This document shows positions 26,547-35,793 of a stretch of DNA of 64,000 bases, in pieces. The notes beneath the pieces were generated by a model that ran no database searches, was not told where the DNA came from, and saw only the letters and a list, made by a program, of their open reading frames with translations. A program made the position numbers and the translations under genes. The stretch covers positions 1-64,000 of the forward strand of contig NZ_JAATOM010000020.1 in NCBI RefSeq assembly GCF_019207085.1, given 5' to 3'. The DNA comes from Variovorax sp. dw_308. Its GTDB lineage: Bacteria > Pseudomonadota > Gammaproteobacteria > Burkholderiales > Burkholderiaceae_C. Position 1 is the stretch's first letter; each line of letters begins with the position of its first letter.

Positions 26547-27455
26547 TCAGCCCTTGACCGAGCCGGCCATGAGGCCGCGAACGAAATACTTGCCGGACAC
26601 GAGGTACACGACGAGCGTTGGAATCGCCGCGATGAATGCGCCGGCGAAATGAACGTTGTATTCCTTGACCCCGGTGCTGCTGTTGACCAGGTTGTTCAAC
26701 GCCACCGTGAGCGGGTAGGAGCTGAAGTCGCTGAAGGACGCGCCGAAGAGGAACTCGTTCCAGATGTTGGTGAACTGCCAGATCACGGTGACGACGATGA
26801 TCGGCGTGCTGTTGGGCAGCAGGATGCGGCCCATCACACCGAAGAAGCCGGCGCCATCCATGCGGGCCGAGCGGATCAGCTCCGCCGGAAAGGCCGCGTA
26901 GTAGTTGCGGAAGAACAGCGTCGTGAAGCCGATGCCGTACACCGTGTTCACGAAGATCAGGCCCTTCACCGTACCGGCCAGCCCCAGGAAGCCCAGCGTC
27001 TTCGCCATCGGGATCAGCACGATCTGGAACGGGATGAACACCGAGAACAGCATCGCCGCGAACATCAGGTTCGAACCCCTGAACCTGAACTGGGTCAGGA
27101 TGTAGCCGTTCAACGCACCGATCAGCGTCGACAGCACCACCGACGGAATCACCAGCAGGAAGGAGTTGATGAAGAAGGGCTTCAGGCCCGTCGGCTGCAC
27201 GCCGATCTGCGCCGTGCTCCAGGCGCTCAGCCATGGTGCGATGGTCCAGTCGATGGGCAGGGACATCATGTTGCCGGTGCGGATCTCGTCAAGCGGCTTG
27301 AACGAGTTGACGGCCATCACATAGACGGGCATCAGGAACGCCACCGCAAACACCAGCAGGACGGCGTAGAGCGCGATGCGTGCGATGTCCAGCCTGGGCG
27401 CGATGCCGCTGGCGCCGTGCACGTGCACGACCGGGTGGGCAGTTGCATTAGCCAT
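26547..27455 (-). CDS. Sugar ABC permease (MalG type)
   Basis: A 302-residue inner-membrane permease with six predicted helices beginning LYAVLLVFAVAFLMPVYV. The EAA loop that contacts the ATPase reads ELIRSARMDGAGFFGVMGRI with the usual G and ILLP. Start ATG at 27455 lies inside the end of the upstream permease gene (8-bp overlap), so the two subunits are made together. It ends with the family's typical tail (GKYFVRGLMAGSVKG). Confidence 0.93.
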   Translation of the reverse strand: MANATAHPVVHVHGASGIAPRLDIARIALYAVLLVFAVAFLMPVYVMAVNSFKPLDEIRTGNMMSLPIDWTIAPWLSAWSTAQIGVQPTGLKPFFINSFLLVIPSVVLSTLIGALNGYILTQFRFRGSNLMFAAMLFSVFIPFQIVLIPMAKTLGFLGLAGTVKGLIFVNTVYGIGFTTLFFRNYYAAFPAELIRSARMDGAGFFGVMGRILLPNSTPIIVVTVIWQFTNIWNEFLFGASFSDFSSYPLTVALNNLVNSSTGVKEYNVHFAGAFIAAIPTLVVYLVSGKYFVRGLMAGSVKG

Positions 27456-28314
27456 TTTTGACCTTCCGCATTTCACTGAAGAGGTAGGGGAGCACGACCA
27501 CGCCGATGGCCAGCAACATCAGCACCGAACTCGCGGCGCCGACCGCCATCTCGTTGCGGGTGAAGGTGTACTGGTACATGAACACCGACGGCAGCCAGGT
27601 GGAGCGGCCGGGGCCGCCGTTGGTCAGGGCGATGACCAGGTCATAGGACTTGATGGCCATGTGCGCCAGGATCACGAAGGCCGAGACGAACACCGGCCCG
27701 AGCTGCGGCAGGATGATGCGCAGGTAGACCTGCCAGGTCTTCGCGCCGTCGACCCTGGCCGCGTTGACCTGCTCGGTATCGACGCCACGCAGCCCGGCCA
27801 GGAACATCGCCATCACGAAGCCGCTGGTCTGCCAGACGGCTGCGATCACGACGCAGTAGATCGCCATCTCGCTGTCCTTGATCCAGGTGAAGGAGAAGCT
27901 CTCCCAACCCAGCAGGTGGATCGAGCGCTCCAGCCCGACGCCCGGGTCCAGCAGCCACTTCCAGGCCGTGCCGGTGACGATGAAGGACAGCGCCATCGGG
28001 TACAGGAAGATCGAACGGAAGGCGCTCTCGGAGCGGATCTTCTGGTCGATCAGGATCGCGAGGCCCAAACCCATCACCATCGCGATGATGATGTAGAGGC
28101 TTGCGAAGGTCGCGAGGTTGGACAGGGAGACTTGCCAGTTCTCCAACCCAAGCAGTCGCGTGTAGTTGGCCGTGCCTGCCAGCTCGGACGTCGGCAGCAT
28201 CGTCGACGTCGTGAAGGACAGGTAGACCGTGAACATGATGTAGCCGTACACGCACACCAGCACGAGAAACGCGCTGGGACTGAACAGCAACTTGGGAAGG
28301 ACACCGGCTTTCAT
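27448..28314 (-). CDS. Sugar ABC permease (MalF type)
   Basis: A 288-residue permease with about six helices; the first spans SAFLVLVCVYGYIMFTVYL. The EAA loop is EQVNAARVDGAKTWQVYLRI, and the segment LTNGGPGRSTWLP is characteristic of MalF/UgpA-type proteins. It is 8 bp after the binding-protein gene and overlaps the second permease, forming the standard CUT1 order binding protein, MalF-type, MalG-type, ATPase. Confidence 0.93.
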   Translation of the reverse strand: MKAGVLPKLLFSPSAFLVLVCVYGYIMFTVYLSFTTSTMLPTSELAGTANYTRLLGLENWQVSLSNLATFASLYIIIAMVMGLGLAILIDQKIRSESAFRSIFLYPMALSFIVTGTAWKWLLDPGVGLERSIHLLGWESFSFTWIKDSEMAIYCVVIAAVWQTSGFVMAMFLAGLRGVDTEQVNAARVDGAKTWQVYLRIILPQLGPVFVSAFVILAHMAIKSYDLVIALTNGGPGRSTWLPSVFMYQYTFTRNEMAVGAASSVLMLLAIGVVVLPYLFSEMRKVKNG

Positions 28315-28322
28315 GGCAGGGC

Positions 28323-29567
28323 TCAGTTCCTGGCCGCGGACACCAGCTCGGCGACGGCCTTCCTGTCGTCGATCTGGCCGTTGAAGTGGCGCGTGATCAC
28401 GTCATAGAAGGCGCTCTTCATCGAGGCCGGAACCGCATGCCCGTGTGCGATGGAGCCGACCAGCGTGTTGTTCTTGCTGGCCTCGGCGGCGTCCTTGATG
28501 GCCTTCTTGCCGCAGTCGTCGAAGGCCGCGTCCGACACATCGTTGCGTGCGGGGGCTGCGCCCTTGATGACGTTGAAGGAGGACTGGAACGAGGGATCCA
28601 TGACGTCCGCGGCCATCTTCATCTGCGCGGCGGTCTTTGCCGGGTCGCCCAGCTTGAACATCGCGAAGTTGTCGGTGTTGAATGCGGCCGTGCCCTGCGT
28701 GCCGGGGAAGCGATAGCAATAGAAGTCCTTGCCCGGCACCTTCTTCGCATTCACGAACTCGCCCTTGGCCCAGTCGCCCATGATCTGGAAGCCGGCCTTG
28801 CCGCTGATGACCAGGCCCGAGGCGACGTTCCAGTCACGACCCGAGAAGTCCTTGTCGACCAGCTTGCGGATCTGCGACATGCGCTGGAACACCTTCAGCG
28901 TGGTGGGCGAGCCGAGCGTCTTGGTGTCCAGGTCGATGAAGGCCTTCCGGTAGTAGTCGACGCCGCCGGTGGACAGCACGACGCTGTCGAAGACGGTCGC
29001 GTCCTGCCACGGCTGCCCGCCATGTGCGATCGCGATGAAGCCGGCCTTCTGCACCTTCTCGGCACTTGCGATGAATTCGTCGAAGTCCTTGGGTTCGCTG
29101 GTCACGCCGGCCTTGGCGAGGACCTCCTTGTTGGCCCAGATCCAGTTGGTCGTGTGGAGGTTGACCGGCACGGCGATCCACTTGCCGTTGTACTTGGTGA
29201 ACTTCTGCAGCTGCGGCGGAACGACCTTGTCCCAGTTGCCCTTGGCCGCCATGTCGTTCAGGTCGGCCAGCACGCCTTGCTTGGCCCAGTCCTGTACGTC
29301 GAAACCGAGCAGCTGGACGGCAGTCGGCGGGTTGCCCGCGGTGACGCGTGCGCGCACGGCCGTCATGGCCGCCTCGCCGCCGCCGCCGGCAACGGGCATG
29401 TCGTTCCAGGTCACGCCCTGCTTCTCGAGCGTGGTCTTGAGCACGTTGAGGGCCGAGGCTTCGCCGCCGGAAGTCCACCAATGGAGGACCTCCACGCTCT
29501 GTTGCTGGGCCAGTGCGGGAGCCGCAAGGGTCGCCGCGATGGCGAGGCTGATGAGTTGCTTCTTCAT
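28323..29567 (-). CDS. Sugar ABC transporter substrate-binding protein (CUT1, GtsA-like)
   Basis: A 414-residue periplasmic binding protein with a standard signal peptide (MKKQLISLAIAATLAAPALA). The mature part begins QQQSVEVLHWWTSGGEASAL, a start shared with glucose/mannose-type binding proteins of the GtsA group. Further typical segments are AGNPPTAVQLLGFDVQDWA and GKAGFQIMGDWAKGEF. It is the uptake specificity determinant for the operon. GtsA-like similarity suggests a monosaccharide or related polyol, but by-eye assignment of substrate is not safe. Confidence 0.92.
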   Translation of the reverse strand: MKKQLISLAIAATLAAPALAQQQSVEVLHWWTSGGEASALNVLKTTLEKQGVTWNDMPVAGGGGEAAMTAVRARVTAGNPPTAVQLLGFDVQDWAKQGVLADLNDMAAKGNWDKVVPPQLQKFTKYNGKWIAVPVNLHTTNWIWANKEVLAKAGVTSEPKDFDEFIASAEKVQKAGFIAIAHGGQPWQDATVFDSVVLSTGGVDYYRKAFIDLDTKTLGSPTTLKVFQRMSQIRKLVDKDFSGRDWNVASGLVISGKAGFQIMGDWAKGEFVNAKKVPGKDFYCYRFPGTQGTAAFNTDNFAMFKLGDPAKTAAQMKMAADVMDPSFQSSFNVIKGAAPARNDVSDAAFDDCGKKAIKDAAEASKNNTLVGSIAHGHAVPASMKSAFYDVITRHFNGQIDDRKAVAELVSAARN

Positions 29568-29612
29568 GGTTGTCTCCGGATGGGGGGTGGTGGTGGAGGT
29601 TGGGGGGAGGAA

Positions 29613-31121
29613 TCAGCGCGGCAGGTACCAGTCGGTGCGGCCGCCGAGGTGCATGTGCAGGGTCTTGGTCTCGGTGTAGTCCTCGGTCGCGAAGCGGCCG
29701 AGTTCGCGGCCGATGCCGCTTTCGTGGTAGCCGCCGAAGGGCAGCTCGGCATGCCCCTCCAGGAAGGTGTTGACCCAGACCGTGCCGGCCTTGATGCAGC
29801 GCGCGGCGCTGAGGCAGGTGCTGAAGTCCTGACTCCAGACAGCAGCCGACAGGCCGTAAAGCGTGCTGTTGGCCAGGTCTACCGCGTCGTCGAGGTCCTT
29901 GAAGCTCAGGACCGCCAGCACCGGGCCGAAGACTTCTTCCCTGGCGATGGCCATGTCGCGGGTGACGCCTGTCACGACGGTGGGTTCGAAGTACATGCCG
30001 GTCGTGTCGATGCGCGAGCCGCCGAGTGCAATGGTTGCGCCGCCGCGGCGAGCGGCTTCGACGTGCGAGAGGATCGTCTCGAGTTGCTTCTCGGTGGTGA
30101 TCGCGCCGACCTGCATGCCAGGCGTGAGCGGGTCGCCGACCTTGACGAGCTTCGAGCGCTCGACCACGGCCGCGGTGAAGCGCTCCGCAATCGACTCGTG
30201 CACGAGGATGCGGCTGCCACTGTTGCAGCACTGGCCGGCATTGAAGTAGATGCCGTACACGGCCGCGTCCACGGCGGCATCCCAGTCGCAATCGGGGAAG
30301 ATGATCTGCGGGTTCTTGCCGCCCAGTTCCATCGAGACCTTCTTCAGGGTCTGGGCCGACTTGGCCACCGCCTGCTTGCCGATCACCGTCGAGCCGGTGA
30401 AGGACAGCATGTCGACATCGGGATGCGTCACCATCACTTCGCCGACCACGCTGCCGCGACCGACCAGGATGTTCACGACGCCGCCGGGCACGCCGGCGGC
30501 CTGGAGGATTTCGCCGAGCATCACGGTGGTGCCGGATGTCACCTCGGCAGGCTTGACGACGGTGGTGCAGCCGGCGGCCAGCGCGAATGGCAGCTTCTGG
30601 CTGACGATGAGGAACGGAAAGTTCCAGGGCGTGATGATGCTGACCACCCCGATCGGCTCGCGCAGCACGACGCCGAGGGTGTTTTCGCCGAGCGTGTTGT
30701 AGCTGTCGCCGTGCAGGTTGCGCGCCAGCGTCGCGGCGTAGTGCCACAGGTCGGCCGCGCCTTCGATCTCGGCCAGCGACTGGGCCATCGGCTTGCCGTT
30801 TTCCAGCGTCTCCATCAGTGCCAGTTCATGCTTGCGCGACAGGATGCCCTCAGCCACGGCGCGCAGGATGCGGGCGCGCTCCGCACCCTTCATGCGAGGC
30901 CATGGGCCCTTGTCGAAGGCGTGGCGCGCGGCGGCGATGGCCCGCTTCGCATCGGCTGCGCCGGCTTGGGCGTATACCGCCACCAGCGTGTCATGGGCAG
31001 GCGACTTGCGATCGAGCGTCGAGCCATCGGCGGCGTCGGACCAGGCGCCGTCGATCAGCAGCTTGCCTTGGTAGGGCGCGCGGGTCAGCGCCTCGGTGGG
31101 GGAGAGGGTGGAAGTGCTCAT
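29613..31121 (-). CDS. NAD(P)-dependent aldehyde dehydrogenase
   Basis: A 502-residue ALDH. The cofactor region holds ITPWNFPF and FTGSTVIGKQ; the general base is in MELGGKNPQ (about Glu264) and the nucleophile in FNAGQCCNSGSR (Cys298/Cys299). The C-terminal GTVWVNTFLEGHAELPFGGYHESGIGRE is the phenylacetaldehyde/betaine-aldehyde-type ending (quoted here as its three parts GTVWVN, ELPFGG and SGIGRE). It should oxidise an aldehyde formed by the dehydrogenases to the acid, which the CoA-transferase could then activate. It lies 22 bp after the hydratase gene. Confidence 0.92.
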   Translation of the reverse strand: MSTSTLSPTEALTRAPYQGKLLIDGAWSDAADGSTLDRKSPAHDTLVAVYAQAGAADAKRAIAAARHAFDKGPWPRMKGAERARILRAVAEGILSRKHELALMETLENGKPMAQSLAEIEGAADLWHYAATLARNLHGDSYNTLGENTLGVVLREPIGVVSIITPWNFPFLIVSQKLPFALAAGCTTVVKPAEVTSGTTVMLGEILQAAGVPGGVVNILVGRGSVVGEVMVTHPDVDMLSFTGSTVIGKQAVAKSAQTLKKVSMELGGKNPQIIFPDCDWDAAVDAAVYGIYFNAGQCCNSGSRILVHESIAERFTAAVVERSKLVKVGDPLTPGMQVGAITTEKQLETILSHVEAARRGGATIALGGSRIDTTGMYFEPTVVTGVTRDMAIAREEVFGPVLAVLSFKDLDDAVDLANSTLYGLSAAVWSQDFSTCLSAARCIKAGTVWVNTFLEGHAELPFGGYHESGIGRELGRFATEDYTETKTLHMHLGGRTDWYLPR

Positions 31122-31143
31122 GGGGTTGTCCTGTGTCGGTGGG

Positions 31144-31923
31144 TCAGAGGCCGGCGAAGCTGGCTGCGCGCTTCTCGCGAAAGCTCCGGATGCCTTCTGT
31201 GGCGTCTTGCGTGGTGGCAGCGAGTGCACCGGCCATGGCTTCCAGCGTGGCGGCGGTGTCTTCGCCGGCGGCGGCGTTGATGAGTTGCTTGGTGAGTTGC
31301 AGGGAGACGGGTGCCTTGGTTGTCATCTCGCGGGCCAGCGCAGCGGCGCGGTCCCTGAGTTGCGCCGCGGGCACCACTTCGTGGACAAGGCCGGCGCCCA
31401 GCGCGTCCGCGGCCGTCTGGCGCACTCCGCTCAAGGCCAGGTACTTGGCACGGCTCGCACCGATCAACTGCACGAGCCGCTGCGTTCCCGACCAGCCCGG
31501 GCACGTCGCAATGGACGCTTCGGGCAACGCGAACTGCGCGCCTTCGACGGCAATGCGGATGTCCCCCGTGATCGCGAGTTCCAGCCCGCCACCGAAGGCG
31601 TGCCCATTGATGGCGGTGATGACGGGTTGGCGAAGACGGGCCCACTGGTCGAAGACCTGGTGACCACGGCGCACCCAGCGGCGCCACATGTCGAGCGGTT
31701 GCAGTGCGGCCCATTCGTTGATGTCGGCTCCCACACAGAAGGCCTTCTCGCCGCCGCCCAGGAGGATGACCACGCGCACGCTGGTGTCGGCATCCAGTTG
31801 ACGGGCAACCAGCTCCAACTGGTCCAGCATGGCTGGCGTCAGCGAGTTGAGCTTGGATGGGCGGTTCAGGATGACGGTCGCAACAAACCCGTCGCGCTCG
31901 AGCTGGATCAAGGACTCAGCCAC
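31144..31923 (-). CDS. Enoyl-CoA hydratase/isomerase (crotonase family)
   Basis: A 259-residue crotonase. I chose the GTG at 31923 (VAESLIQLERDGFVAT), which overlaps the stop of the CoA-transferase gene; longer frames would extend deep into that gene. The first oxyanion loop is GGGEKAFCVGADINEW, the second GHAFGGGLELA, and a Glu follows in LPEASIATCPGWSGT, as in active hydratases. With the CoA-transferase and aldehyde dehydrogenase it suggests a beta-oxidation-like step after CoA activation. Confidence 0.9.
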   Translation of the reverse strand: MAESLIQLERDGFVATVILNRPSKLNSLTPAMLDQLELVARQLDADTSVRVVILLGGGEKAFCVGADINEWAALQPLDMWRRWVRRGHQVFDQWARLRQPVITAINGHAFGGGLELAITGDIRIAVEGAQFALPEASIATCPGWSGTQRLVQLIGASRAKYLALSGVRQTAADALGAGLVHEVVPAAQLRDRAAALAREMTTKAPVSLQLTKQLINAAAGEDTAATLEAMAGALAATTQDATEGIRSFREKRAASFAGL

Positions 31924-33607
31924 GGTGCAACTCCGCCACCAGGACTTCCTTGGCCACCGAAGGACTCGACGTGGCATCCAGCGGGCGCATATCCTTCGCA
32001 ATCGGAAGCGATGTACCCCGACGCACTTCCTCCGCCTTGAGCCGAAGACCGAAGGGCGCATCGGTGAACAACGCGGGGTTCATCACACGCAGGTCCTTCG
32101 CGACCCGCAGCGGGATCTCCGCCTGGTCCAGCACGTCGCGCTGCAGGTCGATGCCGGGCGCGATCTCGCGCACCACCAGCGCGTCGTCCTCCAGGTCGAT
32201 CACGCAGCGCTCGGTGACGTAGGTCACGCGCTGGCCGCGCTGGCGTCCGACCACACCGCTGAAGGTGATGTGCTCGGCCGACTGGACGAACTTGCGGGTC
32301 TTGCCTTCCTTGAGGATGGTCAGCTTGCCGTTGCCGACTTCCAGCTTCGCGCCCGCCGTGAAGAATCCCGAGAACACGATGCGCCGCGCATGCGCGGTGA
32401 TGTCGACAAAGCCGCCGCAGCCTGCGGTGAGGTAGGGCTTGGCGCCCAGCTTCGAGACGTTGACGCTGCCGTTGCCATCGACCTGCAGGAAGGACAGCAG
32501 AGTCACGTCGAAGCCGCCGCCCTGGAAGTAGGTGAACTGGTTCGGCGAGGCCATGATCGCGTCTGCGTTCGATGCGCAGCCGAAGGCGAAGCCGAGCAGC
32601 GGCATGCCACCCACGGCGCCTTGCTCGATGGCCCAGGTCACTTCGCCGTGCAGGCCTTCCTCGAGCAGGATGCGTGGCACGTTGGCCGAAATGCCGAAGC
32701 CGAGGTTCACCGCGTGGCCGTGCGCCAGTTCCATCGCTGCGCGGCGGGAGATGACTTTCTCGGCGCTCCACGCCTGCGGCTCGAAGGTCGCCAGAGGCTG
32801 CGCGATCTCTCCGCTGATGGCCGGGTCGTAAGGCGTCTGCGTCGTCTGCCACTGGTCCGCATCGACCACGATGTAGTCGACCAGGTTGCGTGGCACATGC
32901 ACGTCGTGCGGACGCAGGCTGCCTTCCTTGACGACGCGCTTGACCTGGGCGATGACGATGCCGCCGTTGTTGCGTGCGGCCAGTGCCTGGTCGAGCCCGC
33001 CGAGCAGCGCGCCTTCGTGTTCGTAGGTCAGGTTGCCGTGCTCGTCGGCCGTGGTGGCGCGGATGATCGCCACATCCGGCACGATGGCCGGGAAGTAGAG
33101 CCATTCCTGGCCGTCGAAGCTTTCCTTGCGCACGACCGGGTTGGCGGCTGCGGCCCCGTTCATCGCGCAGCCCTGGAACTGCGGATCGACGAAGGTGCCG
33201 AGGCCGACCTTGGTCAGCACGCCGGGGCGCCTGGCGGCGGCATCCCGATGCATGTCGTAGAGGATGCCGCTCGGGATGTTGTAGGCCTCGATCTGGTTGT
33301 CGACCACCATCTGCCAGATGGCGGGCATCGGCAGCGAGGAGGGGCCGCTCGGATACGAACCCGCCAGCACACGGGACAGCAGCCCCGGCTTCGCGATGTG
33401 GTCGACGCCCTTGATGCCGTACATGTCGCCGGCGGCAATCGGGTTCAGCGTCGTCAGGTTGCGGGGCTGGCCTTCCTTGTCGAAGCGCGCGCCGATGGCG
33501 GCCAGTACCTTGTCGGGGCAGCCGAGACCGCTGGAGGAACTGATGCTCACGACATCGCCGGAGCGCACCAATCCCGCCGCCTGTTCGGCGGTGATCACTT
33601 TTTTCAT
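31916..33607 (-). CDS. Acetate-type CoA-transferase family I (YdiF-like, fused alpha-beta)
   Basis: A 563-residue fused CoA-transferase of the YdiF/propionate CoA-transferase type. The N-terminal glycine loop reads SSSSGLGCPDKVLAAI and the catalytic Glu is in AIEQGAVGGMP (Glu328), equivalent to the glutamyl-CoA-forming residue of the family. It should move CoA from acetyl-CoA or another short acyl-CoA to a carboxylic acid. It lies 8 bp after the Gfo/Idh/MocA gene and overlaps the hydratase gene. Expected location is the cytosol. Confidence 0.92.
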   Translation of the reverse strand: MKKVITAEQAAGLVRSGDVVSISSSSGLGCPDKVLAAIGARFDKEGQPRNLTTLNPIAAGDMYGIKGVDHIAKPGLLSRVLAGSYPSGPSSLPMPAIWQMVVDNQIEAYNIPSGILYDMHRDAAARRPGVLTKVGLGTFVDPQFQGCAMNGAAAANPVVRKESFDGQEWLYFPAIVPDVAIIRATTADEHGNLTYEHEGALLGGLDQALAARNNGGIVIAQVKRVVKEGSLRPHDVHVPRNLVDYIVVDADQWQTTQTPYDPAISGEIAQPLATFEPQAWSAEKVISRRAAMELAHGHAVNLGFGISANVPRILLEEGLHGEVTWAIEQGAVGGMPLLGFAFGCASNADAIMASPNQFTYFQGGGFDVTLLSFLQVDGNGSVNVSKLGAKPYLTAGCGGFVDITAHARRIVFSGFFTAGAKLEVGNGKLTILKEGKTRKFVQSAEHITFSGVVGRQRGQRVTYVTERCVIDLEDDALVVREIAPGIDLQRDVLDQAEIPLRVAKDLRVMNPALFTDAPFGLRLKAEEVRRGTSLPIAKDMRPLDATSSPSVAKEVLVAELHRG

Positions 33608-33615
33608 GGAGTTTC

Positions 33616-34638
33616 CTAAGGTTGGAGAGGAGCCACTCGGACGGTCTTGCCGCCTTGGCAGGCTTCGGCGATGGCCAGTGCCGTGGCGAGGGAGCGCACG
33701 CCGTCGAGGGCAGTTGCTGCCGGTTCGCCTTCGCCGCGAAGGGCCGCGCAGAAACGCGCCACGCCGCGTGCGTAGAGGCTTTCATGTTCGACCGGCACGG
33801 CGCGCTCGCCCTGTGCGTCGCGCAGAAGCACCTCGCCGACCGGCTTCTGGGTCATGACATTGCGGCCGAACACTGAACCCTTGTCGCCGTGGATCTCGAT
33901 GCCGGTTCCGGCGAAGGGCACGGTGAAGGCGTCGTGCAGTTGCGCCACGACGCCGTTGTCGAAGCGAAGCACGGCCATCACGCCGTCTTCCAGGCCTTCG
34001 CGGGCCAGCGAAGCGGACTGGGAGATGCCGACCGCCTCGACGGGCTCGGCGTCGAGGATGAAGCGCAACGTGTCCGCGTCATGCACGGCAATGTCGAGGA
34101 TGACGCCGCCGCCGGCGGCGGGCTTGTCGATGCGCCAGCCCTGCAGATGCGGTGGCAGGTAGACGGCGTGGAACACGCGGGCGAAGAGGGGGCGACCGAT
34201 TGCGCCGGCCTGGACCAGTTCGCGGATCTTGCGATGCGTGGCTGCATTGCGCAGGTGGTGGTTGGTGGCCATCACCACGCCAGCGTCCGCACAGGCACCG
34301 ACCATCTTCCGGGCGTCGTCCAGCTTCAGTGCCAGCGGCTTCTCGCAGAGCACGTGCTTGCCGGCAGCCGCTGCAGCGATCACCTGGTCGCGGTGCAACT
34401 CGTTCGTCGTGCTGATGTAGACGACTTGCACGGCCGGGTCGGCCAGCAACTTCGCGACGCTGTCGTACGCCCCGGCGATCACGTGCCTTGCGGCGAAGTC
34501 CTTGGCGCGATCGGCGTTGCTGCTCGCGACTGCCACGACCTCATGCCCTTGCTGTGCGCGGATCGCCTCGATCATGTACTCGGAGGCGATCGTGCTGGCC
34601 CCGATCAGGCCCCATCCGGTCACTGCTTTGCTGTCCAT
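33616..34638 (-). CDS. Gfo/Idh/MocA-family oxidoreductase
   Basis: A 340-residue NAD(P)-dependent sugar dehydrogenase. The Rossmann motif is GLIGASTIASEYM, the family EKP motif is in HVLCEKPLAL (near residue 98), and the active-site region DIAVHDADTLRF carries the conserved Asp and His. Relatives oxidise inositols, glucose derivatives and anhydro-sugars such as levoglucosan. It is the first gene of the 13-gene operon and has a strong AAAGGGGA ribosome site. Its position next to the LacI operator makes it the likely entry enzyme. Confidence 0.92.
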   Translation of the reverse strand: MDSKAVTGWGLIGASTIASEYMIEAIRAQQGHEVVAVASSNADRAKDFAARHVIAGAYDSVAKLLADPAVQVVYISTTNELHRDQVIAAAAAGKHVLCEKPLALKLDDARKMVGACADAGVVMATNHHLRNAATHRKIRELVQAGAIGRPLFARVFHAVYLPPHLQGWRIDKPAAGGGVILDIAVHDADTLRFILDAEPVEAVGISQSASLAREGLEDGVMAVLRFDNGVVAQLHDAFTVPFAGTGIEIHGDKGSVFGRNVMTQKPVGEVLLRDAQGERAVPVEHESLYARGVARFCAALRGEGEPAATALDGVRSLATALAIAEACQGGKTVRVAPLQP

Positions 34639-34663
34639 GTTGTCCCCTTTGCGGCTACATTTG

Positions 34664-34709
34664 TTGGAACGGTTGAATGAATTATTGGAACGTTCCAGTA
34701 AAAGATCAA
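34664..34709 (-). promoter_or_regulatory. Promoter of the 13-gene operon with LacI-type double operator
   Basis: On the minus strand a -35 TTGATC (34709-34704) and a -10 AATAAT (34686-34681) are separated by exactly 17 bp. The perfect 12-bp palindrome TGGAACGTTCCA (34686-34697) lies in the spacer and touches the -10. A second, imperfect site with the same TTGGAACG half starts at 34664, exactly 21 bp from the first (34685), so on the same helix face and over the expected start of transcription. This is the classical layout for LacI-family repression. Confidence 0.7.
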
Positions 34710-34749
34710 GCGCTTTTATTTAAGTGCGGGAAAACACCTAGAGATCACC

Positions 34750-35763
34750 ATGAGCAAAGCAAACTCGCCACGGGCAGTCACGATCCTCGACGTCGCGGCA
34801 GCGGCGGAGGTTTCCAAGTCCACCGTCTCGCTGGTGTTGAAGAACAGCCCGTTGATTCCGGCCGAGACGGCCGAGCGGGTGCGCGAGGCGGCGCGCAAGA
34901 TCGGGTACGTCTACAACAGCCGCGCCGGAGAACTTCGCGGCAGGACCTCAAGGACCATCGGCGTCATCGTCAACGACCTCAGCAATCCCTTTTTTGCGGA
35001 GATCCTGGTGGGGGTCGAGCGCAGGCTCGTGGAGGCGGGGTACATCGTCCTGATGGCACACACCGCCGAGGACGTCGAGCGGCAGAACACTGTCTTGCGA
35101 ACCATGCGGGAGCAGGGCGCCGCAGGCATCGTCCTGTGCCCGGCCTATGGCACGCCCCGGACGCTGACGAAGGAAGTCGAGTCCTGGGGCATGCCACTGG
35201 TTGTCATGGTCCGCACCCTGGGACCCGGTAAATACGACTTTGCGGGCGCGGACAACGAGCGCGGGATCTACACGGCAACCAGGCACCTGCTCGATGCGGG
35301 GCACACACGCATCGGTTTCCTGGGTGGGCGCACGGGCGTCGTGCTCGAGCAGCGCCTGAAGGGCTTCAGGGCGGCGCTGGCCGAACGCAAGATCGAGTTC
35401 GACGAGGAATTGCTGGTGCCGTGCCAGCCCACGCGCCAGGGCGGTTCTGAAACCATGGGCGCGCTGCTGGACAAGAAGCCGCGGCCGACCGCGGCTGTCT
35501 GCTACAACGATGTGGTCGCTTTCGGCGCACTGTCGGCATTGGGGGAACGCGGCTTGCGCGCCGGACAGGATTTCGCGGTGATGGGCTTCGACAACGTGCA
35601 GGACGCGGCCCATTCCAACCCGCCGCTGAGCACCATCGACATCCGCCCGGGCGAGTTGGGCGAGCATGCCGCGGCGATCCTGCTGGACCGCATTCAGGCG
35701 CCGGCGCGCGCGCGTCAGACTTACTTGGCCGACCCGCAGCTGGTGCTGAGACAGTCTGGATAG
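34750..35763 (+). CDS. LacI-family transcriptional repressor
   Basis: A 337-residue regulator. The HTH is ILDVAAAAEVSKSTVSLVL with the hinge region AARKIGYVYNSRAGELRG, followed by the periplasmic-binding-protein-like effector domain (IGVIVNDLSNPFFAEIL; AAVCYNDVVAFGALSAL; MGFDNVQDAAHSNPPLST). It is divergent from the Gfo/Idh/MocA gene, and the operator pair at 34664-34697 lies between them, so it probably represses the long operon and itself until a sugar-like inducer binds. Confidence 0.94.
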   Translation: MSKANSPRAVTILDVAAAAEVSKSTVSLVLKNSPLIPAETAERVREAARKIGYVYNSRAGELRGRTSRTIGVIVNDLSNPFFAEILVGVERRLVEAGYIVLMAHTAEDVERQNTVLRTMREQGAAGIVLCPAYGTPRTLTKEVESWGMPLVVMVRTLGPGKYDFAGADNERGIYTATRHLLDAGHTRIGFLGGRTGVVLEQRLKGFRAALAERKIEFDEELLVPCQPTRQGGSETMGALLDKKPRPTAAVCYNDVVAFGALSALGERGLRAGQDFAVMGFDNVQDAAHSNPPLSTIDIRPGELGEHAAAILLDRIQAPARARQTYLADPQLVLRQSG

Positions 35764-35793
35764 CGGCGATCGCCGATGCAGCGACCGCGGCTC

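Noticed and set aside
28386..31280. A 964-codon plus-strand frame opposite the binding-protein and aldehyde dehydrogenase genes
   Set aside because: It crosses several minus-strand genes with conserved motifs and has a shadow-type composition.
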